From an uncultured Pelagibacteraceae bacterium (lineage in GTDB: Bacteria > Pseudomonadota > Alphaproteobacteria > Pelagibacterales > Pelagibacteraceae), in contig CACNZU010000002.1 in the NCBI GenBank assembly GCA_902624885.1, forward strand, positions 62,001 through 126,000: a DNA stretch of 64,000 nucleotides, read 5' to 3'. Shown here one piece after another: positions 18,282 through 28,234 of this stretch. The notes below the pieces were generated by a model. That model was given only the letters and a program-made list of their open reading frames with translations, had not been told where the DNA came from and made no database searches. Numbering within the stretch: the stretch's first letter is position 1; each line of letters begins with the position of its first letter. Position numbers and translations under genes: made by a program.

Positions 18282-19619
18282 ATGAAATCTTCTAGCACAC
18301 CAGATATACCAAATTCTTTAAATGAACATTGGATGCCATTTTCTTCAAATAAAGATTTTAAAAAAAATCCAAGATTAATTGCCAATGCCAAGGGTTTATA
18401 CCTACATACTCATGACGGGAACACTTTGATTGATGGTAGTTCTGGTCTTTACTGTAATCCTCTTGGTCATGGTCGTAGAGAAATAATTGACGCGATAAAA
18501 AATCAACTTGAAAAGCTAGATTACACAATGCCATTTCAACAAGGTTATGGGGGATCTTTTGAATTGGCAACTAAGATTGCTCAAAAAACTCCTGAAGATT
18601 TAAATAGAATTTTTTATACAATTTGTGGTTCAACTGCAGTTGAGACAGCAATAAAAATAGCAGTTGCCTATTTTAAAGCGAAAGGCGATGCAAATAGATT
18701 TCGATTTGTTGGAAGAGATAGAGGGTATCACGGAATGAATATAGGGTCGTTAACTGTTGGCGGAATTATGAATAATGTAAAAGTATTTACTAATGTCCTT
18801 ATGCCAGGAGTAAAACACATGAGACACACTTTTCTTCCTGACCATAAATTTGTAAAAGGGCAACCAGAAACAGGAGCTGAACTGGCAGATGATTTAGAAA
18901 AAATTGCATCTGAGGTTGGAGGAGAGAATATAGCAGCATGTATTGTAGAACCTATTGCCGGATCAACTGGAACTCTAGTACCACCAATAGGTTATTTACA
19001 AAGACTAAGAAAGATATGCGATAAGTATGGAATACTATTAATTTTTGATGAGGTAGTAACGGGCTGGGGCAGAACAGGTTCAGCTTTTGCTGCTCAAGAA
19101 TTTAAAGTTACTCCAGATATCATTACTATGGCAAAAGCCACAACTAATGGAATAGTCCCGATGGGAGTTGTAGCCGTTAGAGAAAAAATTTATGATCAAG
19201 TAATGGATGCATCACCTGATGGAACAATAGAATTATTTCATGGTTATACCTATTCAGGAATTCCTGTTGCTGTATCGGCAGCATTGGCTGTACAAGAAAT
19301 TTTTGAGAAAGAAGATATTTTTAATAGAGTAAAAAACTTATCTAATTATTTTCAAGACGGACTACATTCATTAAAAGATTTAAAATGTGTTGAAAGTATT
19401 AGAGGATATGGTCTCTTAGGTGGAATTGATATTCAAATGAGAGATAAGCCAGGTAAAGCCGGTTTCCGTGTCTATAAAGAATGTTATAAAGCTGGTTTAA
19501 ATATAAAACCAACTGGAGATGCACTAATAATAGCCCCTCCTTTTATCTGTGAGAAAAAACACATTGATGAAATTGTTGAAAAATTAAGAAAAGGTATCTC
19601 AAATTTTGCTAAATCTTAA
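18282..19619 (+). CDS. Class III (omega) aminotransferase
   Basis: GLYLHTHDGNTLIDGSSGLYCNPLGHGRREI; ICGSTAVETAIKIA; LIFDEVVTGWGRTGSAFAAQEF. Confidence 0.9.
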   Translation: MKSSSTPDIPNSLNEHWMPFSSNKDFKKNPRLIANAKGLYLHTHDGNTLIDGSSGLYCNPLGHGRREIIDAIKNQLEKLDYTMPFQQGYGGSFELATKIAQKTPEDLNRIFYTICGSTAVETAIKIAVAYFKAKGDANRFRFVGRDRGYHGMNIGSLTVGGIMNNVKVFTNVLMPGVKHMRHTFLPDHKFVKGQPETGAELADDLEKIASEVGGENIAACIVEPIAGSTGTLVPPIGYLQRLRKICDKYGILLIFDEVVTGWGRTGSAFAAQEFKVTPDIITMAKATTNGIVPMGVVAVREKIYDQVMDASPDGTIELFHGYTYSGIPVAVSAALAVQEIFEKEDIFNRVKNLSNYFQDGLHSLKDLKCVESIRGYGLLGGIDIQMRDKPGKAGFRVYKECYKAGLNIKPTGDALIIAPPFICEKKHIDEIVEKLRKGISNFAKS

Positions 19620-19725
19620 TAAATGCTTATTGAATTTTAATCATTTTGGGTCAAAAGGATTTTACAAACCCAAATTGCTCATCAGTAAAGTTTATTTTCA
19701 TGAAATTTGTTGATTAACTTAAATC

Positions 19726-19917
19726 ATGAGTGCGGAGTATAAATTTCAAAATCATCTTCAAACTGAGGAAGAAGTTAAAACACAGAGTAAGGTTAAATTA
19801 ACCGATCTTCTTACAAGAATAAATGAGGAGAAAAAGATAGAAAGAAATCGAAATTTAGCTTTAAGTGTGGCAGCGGTTTCAGCTGTAACAGTTTTTGGAA
19901 TAATTCTTACATTATAA
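19726..19917 (+). CDS. Small hypothetical protein with C-terminal TM (63 aa)
   Basis: ORF with ATG; charged N-terminus then LALSVAAVSAVTVFGIILTL. Confidence 0.5.
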   Translation: MSAEYKFQNHLQTEEEVKTQSKVKLTDLLTRINEEKKIERNRNLALSVAAVSAVTVFGIILTL

Positions 19918-20018
19918 TTAATTTTCATTAATTCATAAACAAGAAGATTTAAAATCCCTAGAACCTAGCGATATAGTGACTATTGTCATTTTATAGCTTT
20001 ATTGTAATACATTGTTTA

Positions 20019-21107
20019 ATGAATATTGCTTTTTATTGTAATGAAATGAATTTACGCGGTGTAGCTAATTCAACTTATTTATTTGCATTGTATAATAAAA
20101 AACTTCTTAAGAATAAATCAATAATTTTTTATAATAAAGAAAATAAATTTAATAAAAGAGTTATAATAAATAAGTTTAAAAAAAAATTTAAAACAATAGG
20201 TATTTCAAATTTTACTGAAATAGATAATTTTAAGTTTAAATTAAAATTAGATTATATTTATGTTCAAAAAGGTGGAGAAAAAGACTCGTGGCAGTCTAAT
20301 AATATTGAAACTTTAATTCATGCTATTTACCCTCAAAAACTAAACGAAGTTCATGGAGATAGCTACGTATATATTTCAGAGTGGCTAAGCCAAAAATTTT
20401 CAAATAACAAGATTCCCTTTGTACCACTGATAATTCCTCAAAACTTTTCAAAAAATAATTTAAGAAAAAAACTTAATATAAAAAAAAACCATCTTGTTTT
20501 TGGGTGTCACGGCGGTGAAAGTAGCTTTGATTTAAAATTTGTTAAAGATTTGCTAAATAAAATTGTAAAAAGAGACAAAAACCTTTTTTTTATATTTCTT
20601 AATATAGATAAATTTTGCAATCATCCTAATATAAAATTTTTAAAAGGTTCAGCCGATGAAACTGTAGTTCAAAAGTTTGTAAATAGTTGTAATGCAATGA
20701 TTTATGGCAGAAGTTTAGGTGAATCATTTGGTATTTCATGCGGTGAATTTGCTTCTCAAAATAAACCAATTATTTCGTATCGATTTAATCGACATAGAGC
20801 TCATAGGCACAATATATCTGATGGACAATTTTTTGAATACGGATCTTACAAAGATCTTGAAAAATTATTACTTAATTTCAAAAAATTAAAAACTAATAAG
20901 AATTTAAATAATAAATATAAAAATTATTCGAAGAAGAAAGTAATGCAAGTATTTAAGAAAAACTTTCTGTTAAAAAGGGAGAAAACCATTTTTACAATGA
21001 AAGATCACCTTGTAAATCTTTGCTCAAGAATTGAATTAAATTATAATTACTTAAGACACAAAATCTACAATCATTATTACAATTTTATTGAGTCAAAATT
21101 TTATTAA
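20019..21107 (+). CDS. Glycosyltransferase-like protein
   Basis: MNIAFYCNEMNLRGVANSTYLFA...GCHGGESSFDLKFVKDLL...CNAMIYGRSLGESFGISCGEFASQNKPIISY (GT-B-like C-terminus). Start moved from 19983 to internal ATG. Confidence 0.6.
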   Translation: MNIAFYCNEMNLRGVANSTYLFALYNKKLLKNKSIIFYNKENKFNKRVIINKFKKKFKTIGISNFTEIDNFKFKLKLDYIYVQKGGEKDSWQSNNIETLIHAIYPQKLNEVHGDSYVYISEWLSQKFSNNKIPFVPLIIPQNFSKNNLRKKLNIKKNHLVFGCHGGESSFDLKFVKDLLNKIVKRDKNLFFIFLNIDKFCNHPNIKFLKGSADETVVQKFVNSCNAMIYGRSLGESFGISCGEFASQNKPIISYRFNRHRAHRHNISDGQFFEYGSYKDLEKLLLNFKKLKTNKNLNNKYKNYSKKKVMQVFKKNFLLKREKTIFTMKDHLVNLCSRIELNYNYLRHKIYNHYYNFIESKFY

Positions 21108-21144
21108 TTGAATAAGAAAGAAAATGATATAGAATTGAATTTTT

Positions 21145-21221
21145 GGCGAGGTAGCTCAGTTGGTTAGAGCACAGGACTCATAAGCCTGGGGTCGGCGGTT
21201 CGAATCCGCCCCTCGCTACCA
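21145..21221 (+). tRNA. tRNA-Met (anticodon CAU)
   Basis: GGCGAGG acceptor pairs with CCTCGCT, then ACCA encoded; D-arm GCTCAGTTGGTTAGAGC; anticodon loop CTCATAA; T-arm GGCGG-TTCGAAT-CCGCC. Confidence 0.95.
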
Positions 21222-21224
21222 AAA

Positions 21225-21902
21225 ATGATGAAAAATAGATATAAATTTTTTTTAAAAAGAATACTTTACTATTTCTATGGAGAAAAATTTTACAAAAGAT
21301 TAGATTATAATTGGAATAAATTTCCCTCAAGGTTTGAAATAATTCAAAATATTATAACTCAACAAAAATACAATAATTATTTAGAAATTGGATGCGATAG
21401 AAATGAAAATTTTTCTAAAATTAACATCCAGAATAAAGTTGGTGTAGATCCGCTTAGAGGGGGCACATTAAGAATGACTAGTAATGATTTTTTTAAAAAT
21501 AATATCAAAAAATTTGATTTGATCTTTTTAGATGGACTTCATACTTATGAGCAAACAATTAAAGATATTGATAATTCATTAAAGATCCTAAATGACAGAG
21601 GAGTCATATTAATTCATGATTGTTTACCAAAAAAAATTTGGAACCAAATTGTGCCAAGAATGTATGGTCATTGGAATGGCGATGTATGGAAAGCAATTGT
21701 GCATTCTAGAACATATAACCATGCAGACACTTATACATGTATAGCTGATCACGGATTGGGGATTATATTTAAAAGAAAAAACAAAAATATACTTAAAATA
21801 AACATAAATAATTTTAAAAATTTAAAGTTTAAAGATTATTTTATAAATCACAAAATGTACATGAATCTAATCGATCACCAAAAACTTAAAGAATTATTTT
21901 AA
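21225..21902 (+). CDS. Class I SAM-dependent methyltransferase
   Basis: YNNYLEIGCDRNENFSKI...KFDLIFLDGLHTYEQTIKDIDNSLKILNDRGVILIHDCLP. ATGs at 21225 and 21228, directly after the tRNA. Confidence 0.75.
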   Translation: MMKNRYKFFLKRILYYFYGEKFYKRLDYNWNKFPSRFEIIQNIITQQKYNNYLEIGCDRNENFSKINIQNKVGVDPLRGGTLRMTSNDFFKNNIKKFDLIFLDGLHTYEQTIKDIDNSLKILNDRGVILIHDCLPKKIWNQIVPRMYGHWNGDVWKAIVHSRTYNHADTYTCIADHGLGIIFKRKNKNILKININNFKNLKFKDYFINHKMYMNLIDHQKLKELF

Positions 21903-21911
21903 AAATTTACT

Positions 21912-22718
21912 ATGAAAATGTTTTGTATTACTATTAATAATAATCATTGTGATAAAATAAAAAAACTTGGATATTTACCTGTGGGTTTAGGCACGGATAT
22001 AACCGACCCAGAATTTCATAGAGATAACACACAAAGCAATATAGCAGAAAAAAATCCTTTTTATGGAGAATATACTTATCATTATTGGTTATGGAAGAAT
22101 AAAAAAATTGAACTTCAAGACGAGTGGATAGGATTTTGCCAATACAGAAAATTCTGGACTAAAGATTTTAAAAACAACAATGATAACTCTTTAAAGAGTT
22201 TGAGAGAAAATATTTTAAATGAAATACCAGACGAACTTAAAAATTTTGAAAGTATTTTGGGCGAGGAATTATTTATAAATCAATTACGAGTCTCTAAATT
22301 CCTCAAGAAAAATTTTATAAAAATTTTAAAGAATCCTTCTCTACTTTTCGATAAAAATAAAAGGAATATAAAATTTCATTTTGATATGATGCATGGAGAG
22401 GGAAATTTAGATATAGCTGTTAAGCTTTTGCCTGAAAATGATCGCGATGATTTTTATAATTTTGTAAATTCAAAATTATCATTTAATCCACATAACATGT
22501 TTATTTGTAAATCACCAAAAATACTTAATGAATATTATAACTCAATTTTTCCCTGGCTTGAAAAGTGCGAAAGTAAATTTGGCTTTAATTTAGAAGGTTA
22601 TGGTTTGAAAAGAATTTACGGTTTTCTTGCAGAAAGATATATGTCTTTTTGGTTCAAGAAATATACAAAGTCAACTACATTACCAATAATATTTAAGGAT
22701 ATTTCTGAATTAAATTAA
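21912..22718 (+). CDS. DUF4422-like glycan biosynthesis protein
   Basis: YTYHYWLWKN...DEWIGFCQYRKFW is typical of DUF4422/capsular polysaccharide proteins. Confidence 0.5.
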   Translation: MKMFCITINNNHCDKIKKLGYLPVGLGTDITDPEFHRDNTQSNIAEKNPFYGEYTYHYWLWKNKKIELQDEWIGFCQYRKFWTKDFKNNNDNSLKSLRENILNEIPDELKNFESILGEELFINQLRVSKFLKKNFIKILKNPSLLFDKNKRNIKFHFDMMHGEGNLDIAVKLLPENDRDDFYNFVNSKLSFNPHNMFICKSPKILNEYYNSIFPWLEKCESKFGFNLEGYGLKRIYGFLAERYMSFWFKKYTKSTTLPIIFKDISELN

Positions 22719-23252
22719 TTAAAGGCTTTTAAATTTTTTTTTAAATTCCTGAAATGATAAAAGATTTTTATCCTTTTTTGAAACAATAAGCCTTTTTTTT
22801 GGCCACTTAATCTTTAGATCTTTATCATCATATCTTATACCATGCTCATTCCTTGGCGAGTAATAATTATCAAGTTTATAATAAATAATATTTTCTTTAT
22901 CAAAGCTGTAATACGCGTGAGCAAATCCAGCTGGAATATATAAACTAATAGCATTTTTCTTAGAAAGAATAATCTTATAAGTTTTTCCAAATGTTTTAGA
23001 TTTTTTTCTTAAATCGATTACAACATCTAAAATTTTTCCTTTTACCACATTTACGTATTTCGATTGTTTAAACTTAGTTTGAAAGTGAAATCCTCTTAAA
23101 ACATCTTTTTTAGAAGTTGTACAATAATCAAATACAAATTTTCTTTTTAAAATTTTATTATTGAATGTTTCTCTTAGATTACCTCTATTATCAGAATTGT
23201 TTTTTTGTTTTACTATTAATAAACCCTTTAAACTTGTTTTCTTAATTTGCAT
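22719..23252 (-). CDS. rfbC: dTDP-4-dehydrorhamnose 3,5-epimerase
   Basis: RGNLRETFN...KDVLRGFHFQ...VVKGKILDVVIDLRK...SLYIPAGFAHAYY. Confidence 0.9.
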   Translation of the reverse strand: MQIKKTSLKGLLIVKQKNNSDNRGNLRETFNNKILKRKFVFDYCTTSKKDVLRGFHFQTKFKQSKYVNVVKGKILDVVIDLRKKSKTFGKTYKIILSKKNAISLYIPAGFAHAYYSFDKENIIYYKLDNYYSPRNEHGIRYDDKDLKIKWPKKRLIVSKKDKNLLSFQEFKKKFKSL

Positions 23253-23946
23253 TTTTGAGTAAACCTTTTAATTTTTTTAAACTCATGTCAGTTCTTAAAG
23301 GAAATTCTCCTTTTGAATAGATCTTTTTAACTTTTTTATTATTTTTTCTTGCAAATTTATAAATAGATTGAGAAACACCTCCTACATTAATAACACCTTT
23401 TTTATTTAATATTTTTAAAATTATTTTAGCTGCATCTTCCTGAAAGATAAAATTAGATTTTACATTAGCAAAAGCTTTGGAGTGAACAAAAGGTTTTTCA
23501 GTCATGCAAAGCCGCACAATCAAAGAATTTTTATACATTTGAACAGCACACTCGCCGCCAAGTTTTGACCAGGAATAATTATTCCACGGCTTCAAGGGAT
23601 CATTTTCAGTATATCCACCTTTTATACCTGGATACACATAGCTTGTTGAAAGATAGATAACTTTAATTTTTCTTTTAGAAGCTTGGTTAACAATATTACA
23701 AGTACCAATTATATTTAAATTTATACTTTTTGATATATTTTTTTCATGAACATTCATTGGTCTTGAAAGCCCAGCAAGATGTAGCACAAGTTTTGGTTTA
23801 AACTTTTTAAAGTTATTTAAAATCGACGTTGTTGAAAGCACATTAAGTTGTTTTTTATTTCTAAAAATAAATTTATATTTGGAATTAATTTTTTTTAAGA
23901 TTTTTGCAAATCTTCCATCTGAACCTGTGACAAGTATTTTTATCAT
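23242..23946 (-). CDS. NAD(P)-dependent sugar epimerase/reductase (RfbD position)
   Basis: MIKILVTGSDGRFAKIL...LVLHLAGLSRP...YLSTSYVYPG...NNYSWSKLGGE. Confidence 0.75.
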   Translation of the reverse strand: MIKILVTGSDGRFAKILKKINSKYKFIFRNKKQLNVLSTTSILNNFKKFKPKLVLHLAGLSRPMNVHEKNISKSINLNIIGTCNIVNQASKRKIKVIYLSTSYVYPGIKGGYTENDPLKPWNNYSWSKLGGECAVQMYKNSLIVRLCMTEKPFVHSKAFANVKSNFIFQEDAAKIILKILNKKGVINVGGVSQSIYKFARKNNKKVKKIYSKGEFPLRTDMSLKKLKGLLKNAN

Positions 23947-24815
23947 TAACTTATTAGAGATTTTAAATATTTTGAATAATCACAGTTCCCATAAAATAAT
24001 ATTGATTTTTTAATATCCTGTTTATTAATCCAATTATTTTTGTAAGATATTTCTTCTAGACATGCAATTTTCAAACCTTGTCTATTCTCTATAGCTGAAA
24101 TAAAATTTGAAGCATTATAATAATCTTTAACATTACCAGTGTCTAACCAAGCACCACCTCTACCTATAAGATCAGCAGATAAAATATTTCTTTTTCTATA
24201 AATATTAAGAAGATCTATAATTTCCAACTCACCTCTTTTTGACGGTTTCAACCTTTTTGAAAATTCAACCACTTTATTATCAAAAAAGTAAAGTCCGGTG
24301 ACTGCTAAATTAGATTTTGTTTTTTTTGGCTTTTCAACAAGACTGACGACTTTATTTTTGTTATTTACATGAGCTACACCATAATTATTTGGATTTTTAA
24401 CGGGGTGTAGAAAAATCTTAGCTCCTTTTTTAAATGAAATATTTTTCTTTAAAATTTTAGTAAGACTTTGACCGTAAAAAAAATTATCTCCTAAGATTAG
24501 TGAAACGCTATCTTTTCCTATAAACTTTTCTCCAATAGTAAATGCTTCAGGCAAACCAGTTGGTTTTGATTGTTCCTTATATTCAATCCTTATCCCAAGA
24601 TTATTTTTTTCAGGTAAGATTTTTCTAAACTGGTTTAGCTGCCCCTTATTAACAATAATCAAAATATTTTTAATACCTGCTAACATTAAAATTGATAGTG
24701 GGTAAAAAATTAAAGGTTTATCGAACAAGGGAAGAAGTTGTTTGTTTACAGCTTTGGTTAGTGGGCTCATTCTTGAACCTAAACCACCAGCTAATATAAT
24801 TCCTTTTTTTATCAT
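23946..24815 (-). CDS. rfbA: Glucose-1-phosphate thymidylyltransferase
   Basis: GIILAGGLGSRMSPLTKAVNKQLLPLFDKPLIFYPLSILMLAGI; ILGDNFFYG; GRGGAWLDTG. Confidence 0.95.
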   Translation of the reverse strand: MIKKGIILAGGLGSRMSPLTKAVNKQLLPLFDKPLIFYPLSILMLAGIKNILIIVNKGQLNQFRKILPEKNNLGIRIEYKEQSKPTGLPEAFTIGEKFIGKDSVSLILGDNFFYGQSLTKILKKNISFKKGAKIFLHPVKNPNNYGVAHVNNKNKVVSLVEKPKKTKSNLAVTGLYFFDNKVVEFSKRLKPSKRGELEIIDLLNIYRKRNILSADLIGRGGAWLDTGNVKDYYNASNFISAIENRQGLKIACLEEISYKNNWINKQDIKKSILFYGNCDYSKYLKSLIS

Positions 24816-25837
24816 ATTTTAAGACCTAATCTTTTTTCGTATTTTTTTTTCGAAATTTGTTTTAAAAATTTCTTATTTGAAAAGTACCATTTAATTGTCG
24901 AAGCTAAGCCTTGATCAAAATTTATTTTTGGACGCCATTTTAGCTCTTTCAAAATTTTCCTATTATCTAAAGCATATCTAAAATCATGGCCAGGCCTATC
25001 TGCAACAAATTTAATTTTTGTATTTTTGTTTATTTTAATTCCTATTGACTTGCAAATTTTTAAGATTTTTTTTACTAGATTAAGATTATTCATATTTTTT
25101 CCAGAGCCAACATTGTAACTTTCTCCAGATTTACCTTTTAAATATAGCGTTAATAAGGCCTCACAATGATCATCTACATGTATCCATTCTCTTGAATTTT
25201 TGCCTTTTGCATAAATTGGTAGAGCCTTATTATTAAAAATATTTGATATTATTTTTGGAATTAATTTTTCAGGAAATTGATATGGACCATAATTGTTACA
25301 ACAGTTAGAAATGACTGCATTTATTTTATAAGTTCTAATGTAGGATTTGACCAAATGATCTGCACTAGCTTTCGATGCTGAATAAGGTGAACTTGGTTCA
25401 TATTTAAAATTCTCATTGGATCTTTCACTTATGCCAATATCTCCGTAAACTTCATCAGTAGAAATATGAATTAACTTTAATTCAACACCCCTTTTTTTTA
25501 AAAATCTTAATGACTCTAGTAAATTAAAAGTTCCATTTATGTTAGTATGAATGAATGCTTTTGGATCATCAATTGATCTATCGACATGTGTCTCTGCAGC
25601 TAAATTAAAAATTGCTTTTGGTTTTATCTTTTTAATTATTTTTACAAGTTTAATCTTATTATTAATATCTAATTTAAAAAATTTATAATTTTTTTTATTT
25701 CTTATAGAGTCATCGTATTTATTTGAAGAATATGTAAGCTTATCAATGTTTATTACATAATATTTTTTCTTTATCAAAAAATTTACTAAATTACTTCCAA
25801 TAAAACCTGATCCGCCTGTAACAATGATTTTTTTCAT
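24812..25837 (-). CDS. rfbB: dTDP-glucose 4,6-dehydratase
   Basis: IIVTGGSGFIGSNLVNFLI; FNLAAETHVDRSID; HISTDEVYGD; PSSPYSASKASADHLVKSY. Confidence 0.95.
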   Translation of the reverse strand: MKKIIVTGGSGFIGSNLVNFLIKKKYYVINIDKLTYSSNKYDDSIRNKKNYKFFKLDINNKIKLVKIIKKIKPKAIFNLAAETHVDRSIDDPKAFIHTNINGTFNLLESLRFLKKRGVELKLIHISTDEVYGDIGISERSNENFKYEPSSPYSASKASADHLVKSYIRTYKINAVISNCCNNYGPYQFPEKLIPKIISNIFNNKALPIYAKGKNSREWIHVDDHCEALLTLYLKGKSGESYNVGSGKNMNNLNLVKKILKICKSIGIKINKNTKIKFVADRPGHDFRYALDNRKILKELKWRPKINFDQGLASTIKWYFSNKKFLKQISKKKYEKRLGLKI

Positions 25838-25915
25838 AATATAATTTTAGAATTATACGATTAATGTGATAAATTAGTAAAAGAATTAGCTTTCAAAATC
25901 AAATATTATTATTTT

Positions 25916-26746
25916 ATGGAAAAAAAAGAACTAACTGTAGTAATCGTTACATTTAAAAGTGAAAGTAAGATATTTTCATGCATAGATTCTATTCCAACAA
26001 ATGTAGATGTAATCGTAGTCGAAAATTCCAATAATACAAATTTTAAAGAAAAATTGGAGAATAAGTATACCAACGTAAGATGTTTTCTTAATAACCAAAA
26101 CAGTGGATATTCGGTTGCCAATAATAATGGGCTTAAAAAAGTCAAAACAAAGTATGCTTTAGTTTTAAATCCAGATGCTAAATTAAAAAAAAATACATTA
26201 GACAATTTTTTTGACTCTGTAAAAAAAAATCCCAATTTTTCAATAATTGGACCTGGCAATGATCAAAACTATGATCATTCAATTAACGATGATATTTTTG
26301 AAGTAAATGACTTAAAAGGCTTTGCAATCTTTTTAAATATAGAAAAATTTAATAATGATTTTTTTGACGAAAATTTCTTTTTATACTTTGAGGAAATTGA
26401 CTTATGCAAAAAAGTTAAAAAAAAAGGTGGACAAATTTATTTGGATAAAAATATTATCGTAGACCATGAAGGAGGAAGTTCTGTAAAAAGAGAAAATGAA
26501 CTTGAACTAGAAAAAAATAGAAATTGGCATTGGATGTGGTCAACTTTTTATTTTCACAGAAAACATAAAGGGTTCCTCTTTGCTTTAATGATTATCCTGC
26601 CTAAGTTTTTTTCTTCATTAGTAAAAATTATTTTTTTTCAACTCACATTTAATAAAGAAAAACGCGAAATTTACTTTTGTAGAATGAGTGGAATTTTAAA
26701 TTCAATTTTAGGTAAAAAATCTTGGTACAGACCATCATTAGATTGA
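25916..26746 (+). CDS. Family 2 glycosyltransferase
   Basis: LTVVIVTFKSESKIFSCIDSIP...NSGYSVANNNGL...ALVLNPDAKL...FFLYFEEIDLCKKVKKKGG. Confidence 0.85.
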   Translation: MEKKELTVVIVTFKSESKIFSCIDSIPTNVDVIVVENSNNTNFKEKLENKYTNVRCFLNNQNSGYSVANNNGLKKVKTKYALVLNPDAKLKKNTLDNFFDSVKKNPNFSIIGPGNDQNYDHSINDDIFEVNDLKGFAIFLNIEKFNNDFFDENFFLYFEEIDLCKKVKKKGGQIYLDKNIIVDHEGGSSVKRENELELEKNRNWHWMWSTFYFHRKHKGFLFALMIILPKFFSSLVKIIFFQLTFNKEKREIYFCRMSGILNSILGKKSWYRPSLD

Positions 26747-26778
26747 TTTATAAAGATCTTAACGATAATAATTTGTAA

Positions 26779-27666
26779 ATGAGTAAAAATAAAAAAATTC
26801 TTGTAACTGGGGGAGCAGGATTTGTAGGCTCTAATTTAATAAAATATATTTTAAAGAAAACAAACTTCAACATTATAAGTTTAGACGATTATTCATCGGG
26901 AACTAAAAGAAATCATATTAAAAATAAAAGAGTAAAGTACATTAAAGGAAATACAAAAAATATTTCTCAAATTATAAAAAAACCCAAGGATATAAAAACA
27001 ATTTTTCATTTTGGTGAATTTGCCAGAATTTATCAAAGCTTTCTTAAAATGAATCAATGCTTAGATTCTAATTCGATTGGATCAAACTCTGTATTTAATT
27101 TTTGTTTAAAACACAATATTAAATTAATTTATTCTGCTACATCTGCTTCATTAGGAAACAAAGGTAAAGATAAAAACCTTTCACCTTATGCATTTTCAAA
27201 ATCGAAAAATTTAGAATTATTGGAAAACCTAAAAGAGTGGTTTAATTTTAAATATGAAGTAATTTATTTTTATAACGTATACGGTCCAAATCAAATTTGC
27301 AAAGGTGCGATGTCAACTGTAATTGGAATATTTGAAGATCACTGGAAAAGAAAAAAAGCTCTTCCTGTTGTGAAGCCTGGATCTCAAACTAGAAGATTTA
27401 CTCATATTGATGATACTATTCGAGTTTGTTTTATAGCATGGAAAAAAAATTTATGTCGTCATTACAGTATTGCAAGTAAAAAAACTTACTCCGTTCTAGA
27501 AGTGGCAAAAATGTTTAAATCAAAAATTAGATTTTTACCTCGTAGAGCAGGAGAACGTTACGCTTCCTCACTAACAGATAAAAATTTATCAAATAAAATC
27601 TACAAAACTTATGGAAAAATTGAACTAAAAGATTATATAAGAAATTTTATTACATCAAGTCATTAG
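26779..27666 (+). CDS. NAD-dependent epimerase/dehydratase
   Basis: KKILVTGGAGFVGSNLIKYIL...IIHFGEFA-like block, YNVYGPNQ, RRFTHIDDT. Confidence 0.85.
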   Translation: MSKNKKILVTGGAGFVGSNLIKYILKKTNFNIISLDDYSSGTKRNHIKNKRVKYIKGNTKNISQIIKKPKDIKTIFHFGEFARIYQSFLKMNQCLDSNSIGSNSVFNFCLKHNIKLIYSATSASLGNKGKDKNLSPYAFSKSKNLELLENLKEWFNFKYEVIYFYNVYGPNQICKGAMSTVIGIFEDHWKRKKALPVVKPGSQTRRFTHIDDTIRVCFIAWKKNLCRHYSIASKKTYSVLEVAKMFKSKIRFLPRRAGERYASSLTDKNLSNKIYKTYGKIELKDYIRNFITSSH

Positions 27667-28190
27667 TGACCAGGAAATTCAATCAAGCTAGATGTTTTAT
27701 AACCCTTTTCTGAAAGCAGTTTACTCCCAGGTAAATCAAAAAGATTAATTACAAAAATAAATCCTGCAACTTTTCCACCAGATATTTCAATCAATTTTGC
27801 TGCTGCTTCAGCTGTACCACCCGTGGCGATCAGATCATCAATCACAAGAATTTTTTCATTTTTTGCTATGGAGTCTTTATGAACTTCTATGGTAGCCTCT
27901 CCATATTCAAGTTTAAAATCTACAGAATGAGTTTCAGCAGGTAATTTATCTTTTTTTCTTAACAAAATAAAAGGCTTATTTAAAATATATGATACAGTTG
28001 ATGCAAAAACAAAGCCCCTGGACTCTATTGCTGAAACTTTATCAAAATCTATTTTTTTTGCGATTTCAATTATTTTATCATTCGCAAATTTGAAAGCTTC
28101 AGGGTTTTTAATTAAAGTTGTAATATCTCTAAACAATATACCTTTTTTTGGGTAATCTGGAATTGATCTAATATATTTTTTTAAGTCCAT
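27663..28190 (-). CDS. apt: Adenine phosphoribosyltransferase
   Basis: IRSIPDYPKKGILFRDITTL; AIESRGFVF; ILVIDDLIATGGTAEAAAKL. Confidence 0.95.
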   Translation of the reverse strand: MDLKKYIRSIPDYPKKGILFRDITTLIKNPEAFKFANDKIIEIAKKIDFDKVSAIESRGFVFASTVSYILNKPFILLRKKDKLPAETHSVDFKLEYGEATIEVHKDSIAKNEKILVIDDLIATGGTAEAAAKLIEISGGKVAGFIFVINLFDLPGSKLLSEKGYKTSSLIEFPGH

Positions 28191-28234
28191 AATTATACTT
28201 CAAGTTCTAACAAAAAAGCATTAATAATTAAATA

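Noticed and set aside
19645-19674. TTTGGGT...ACCCAAA hairpin after the aminotransferase
   Set aside because: 7-bp stem with a 16-nt loop and no T-tract; too weak to call a terminator or RNA.
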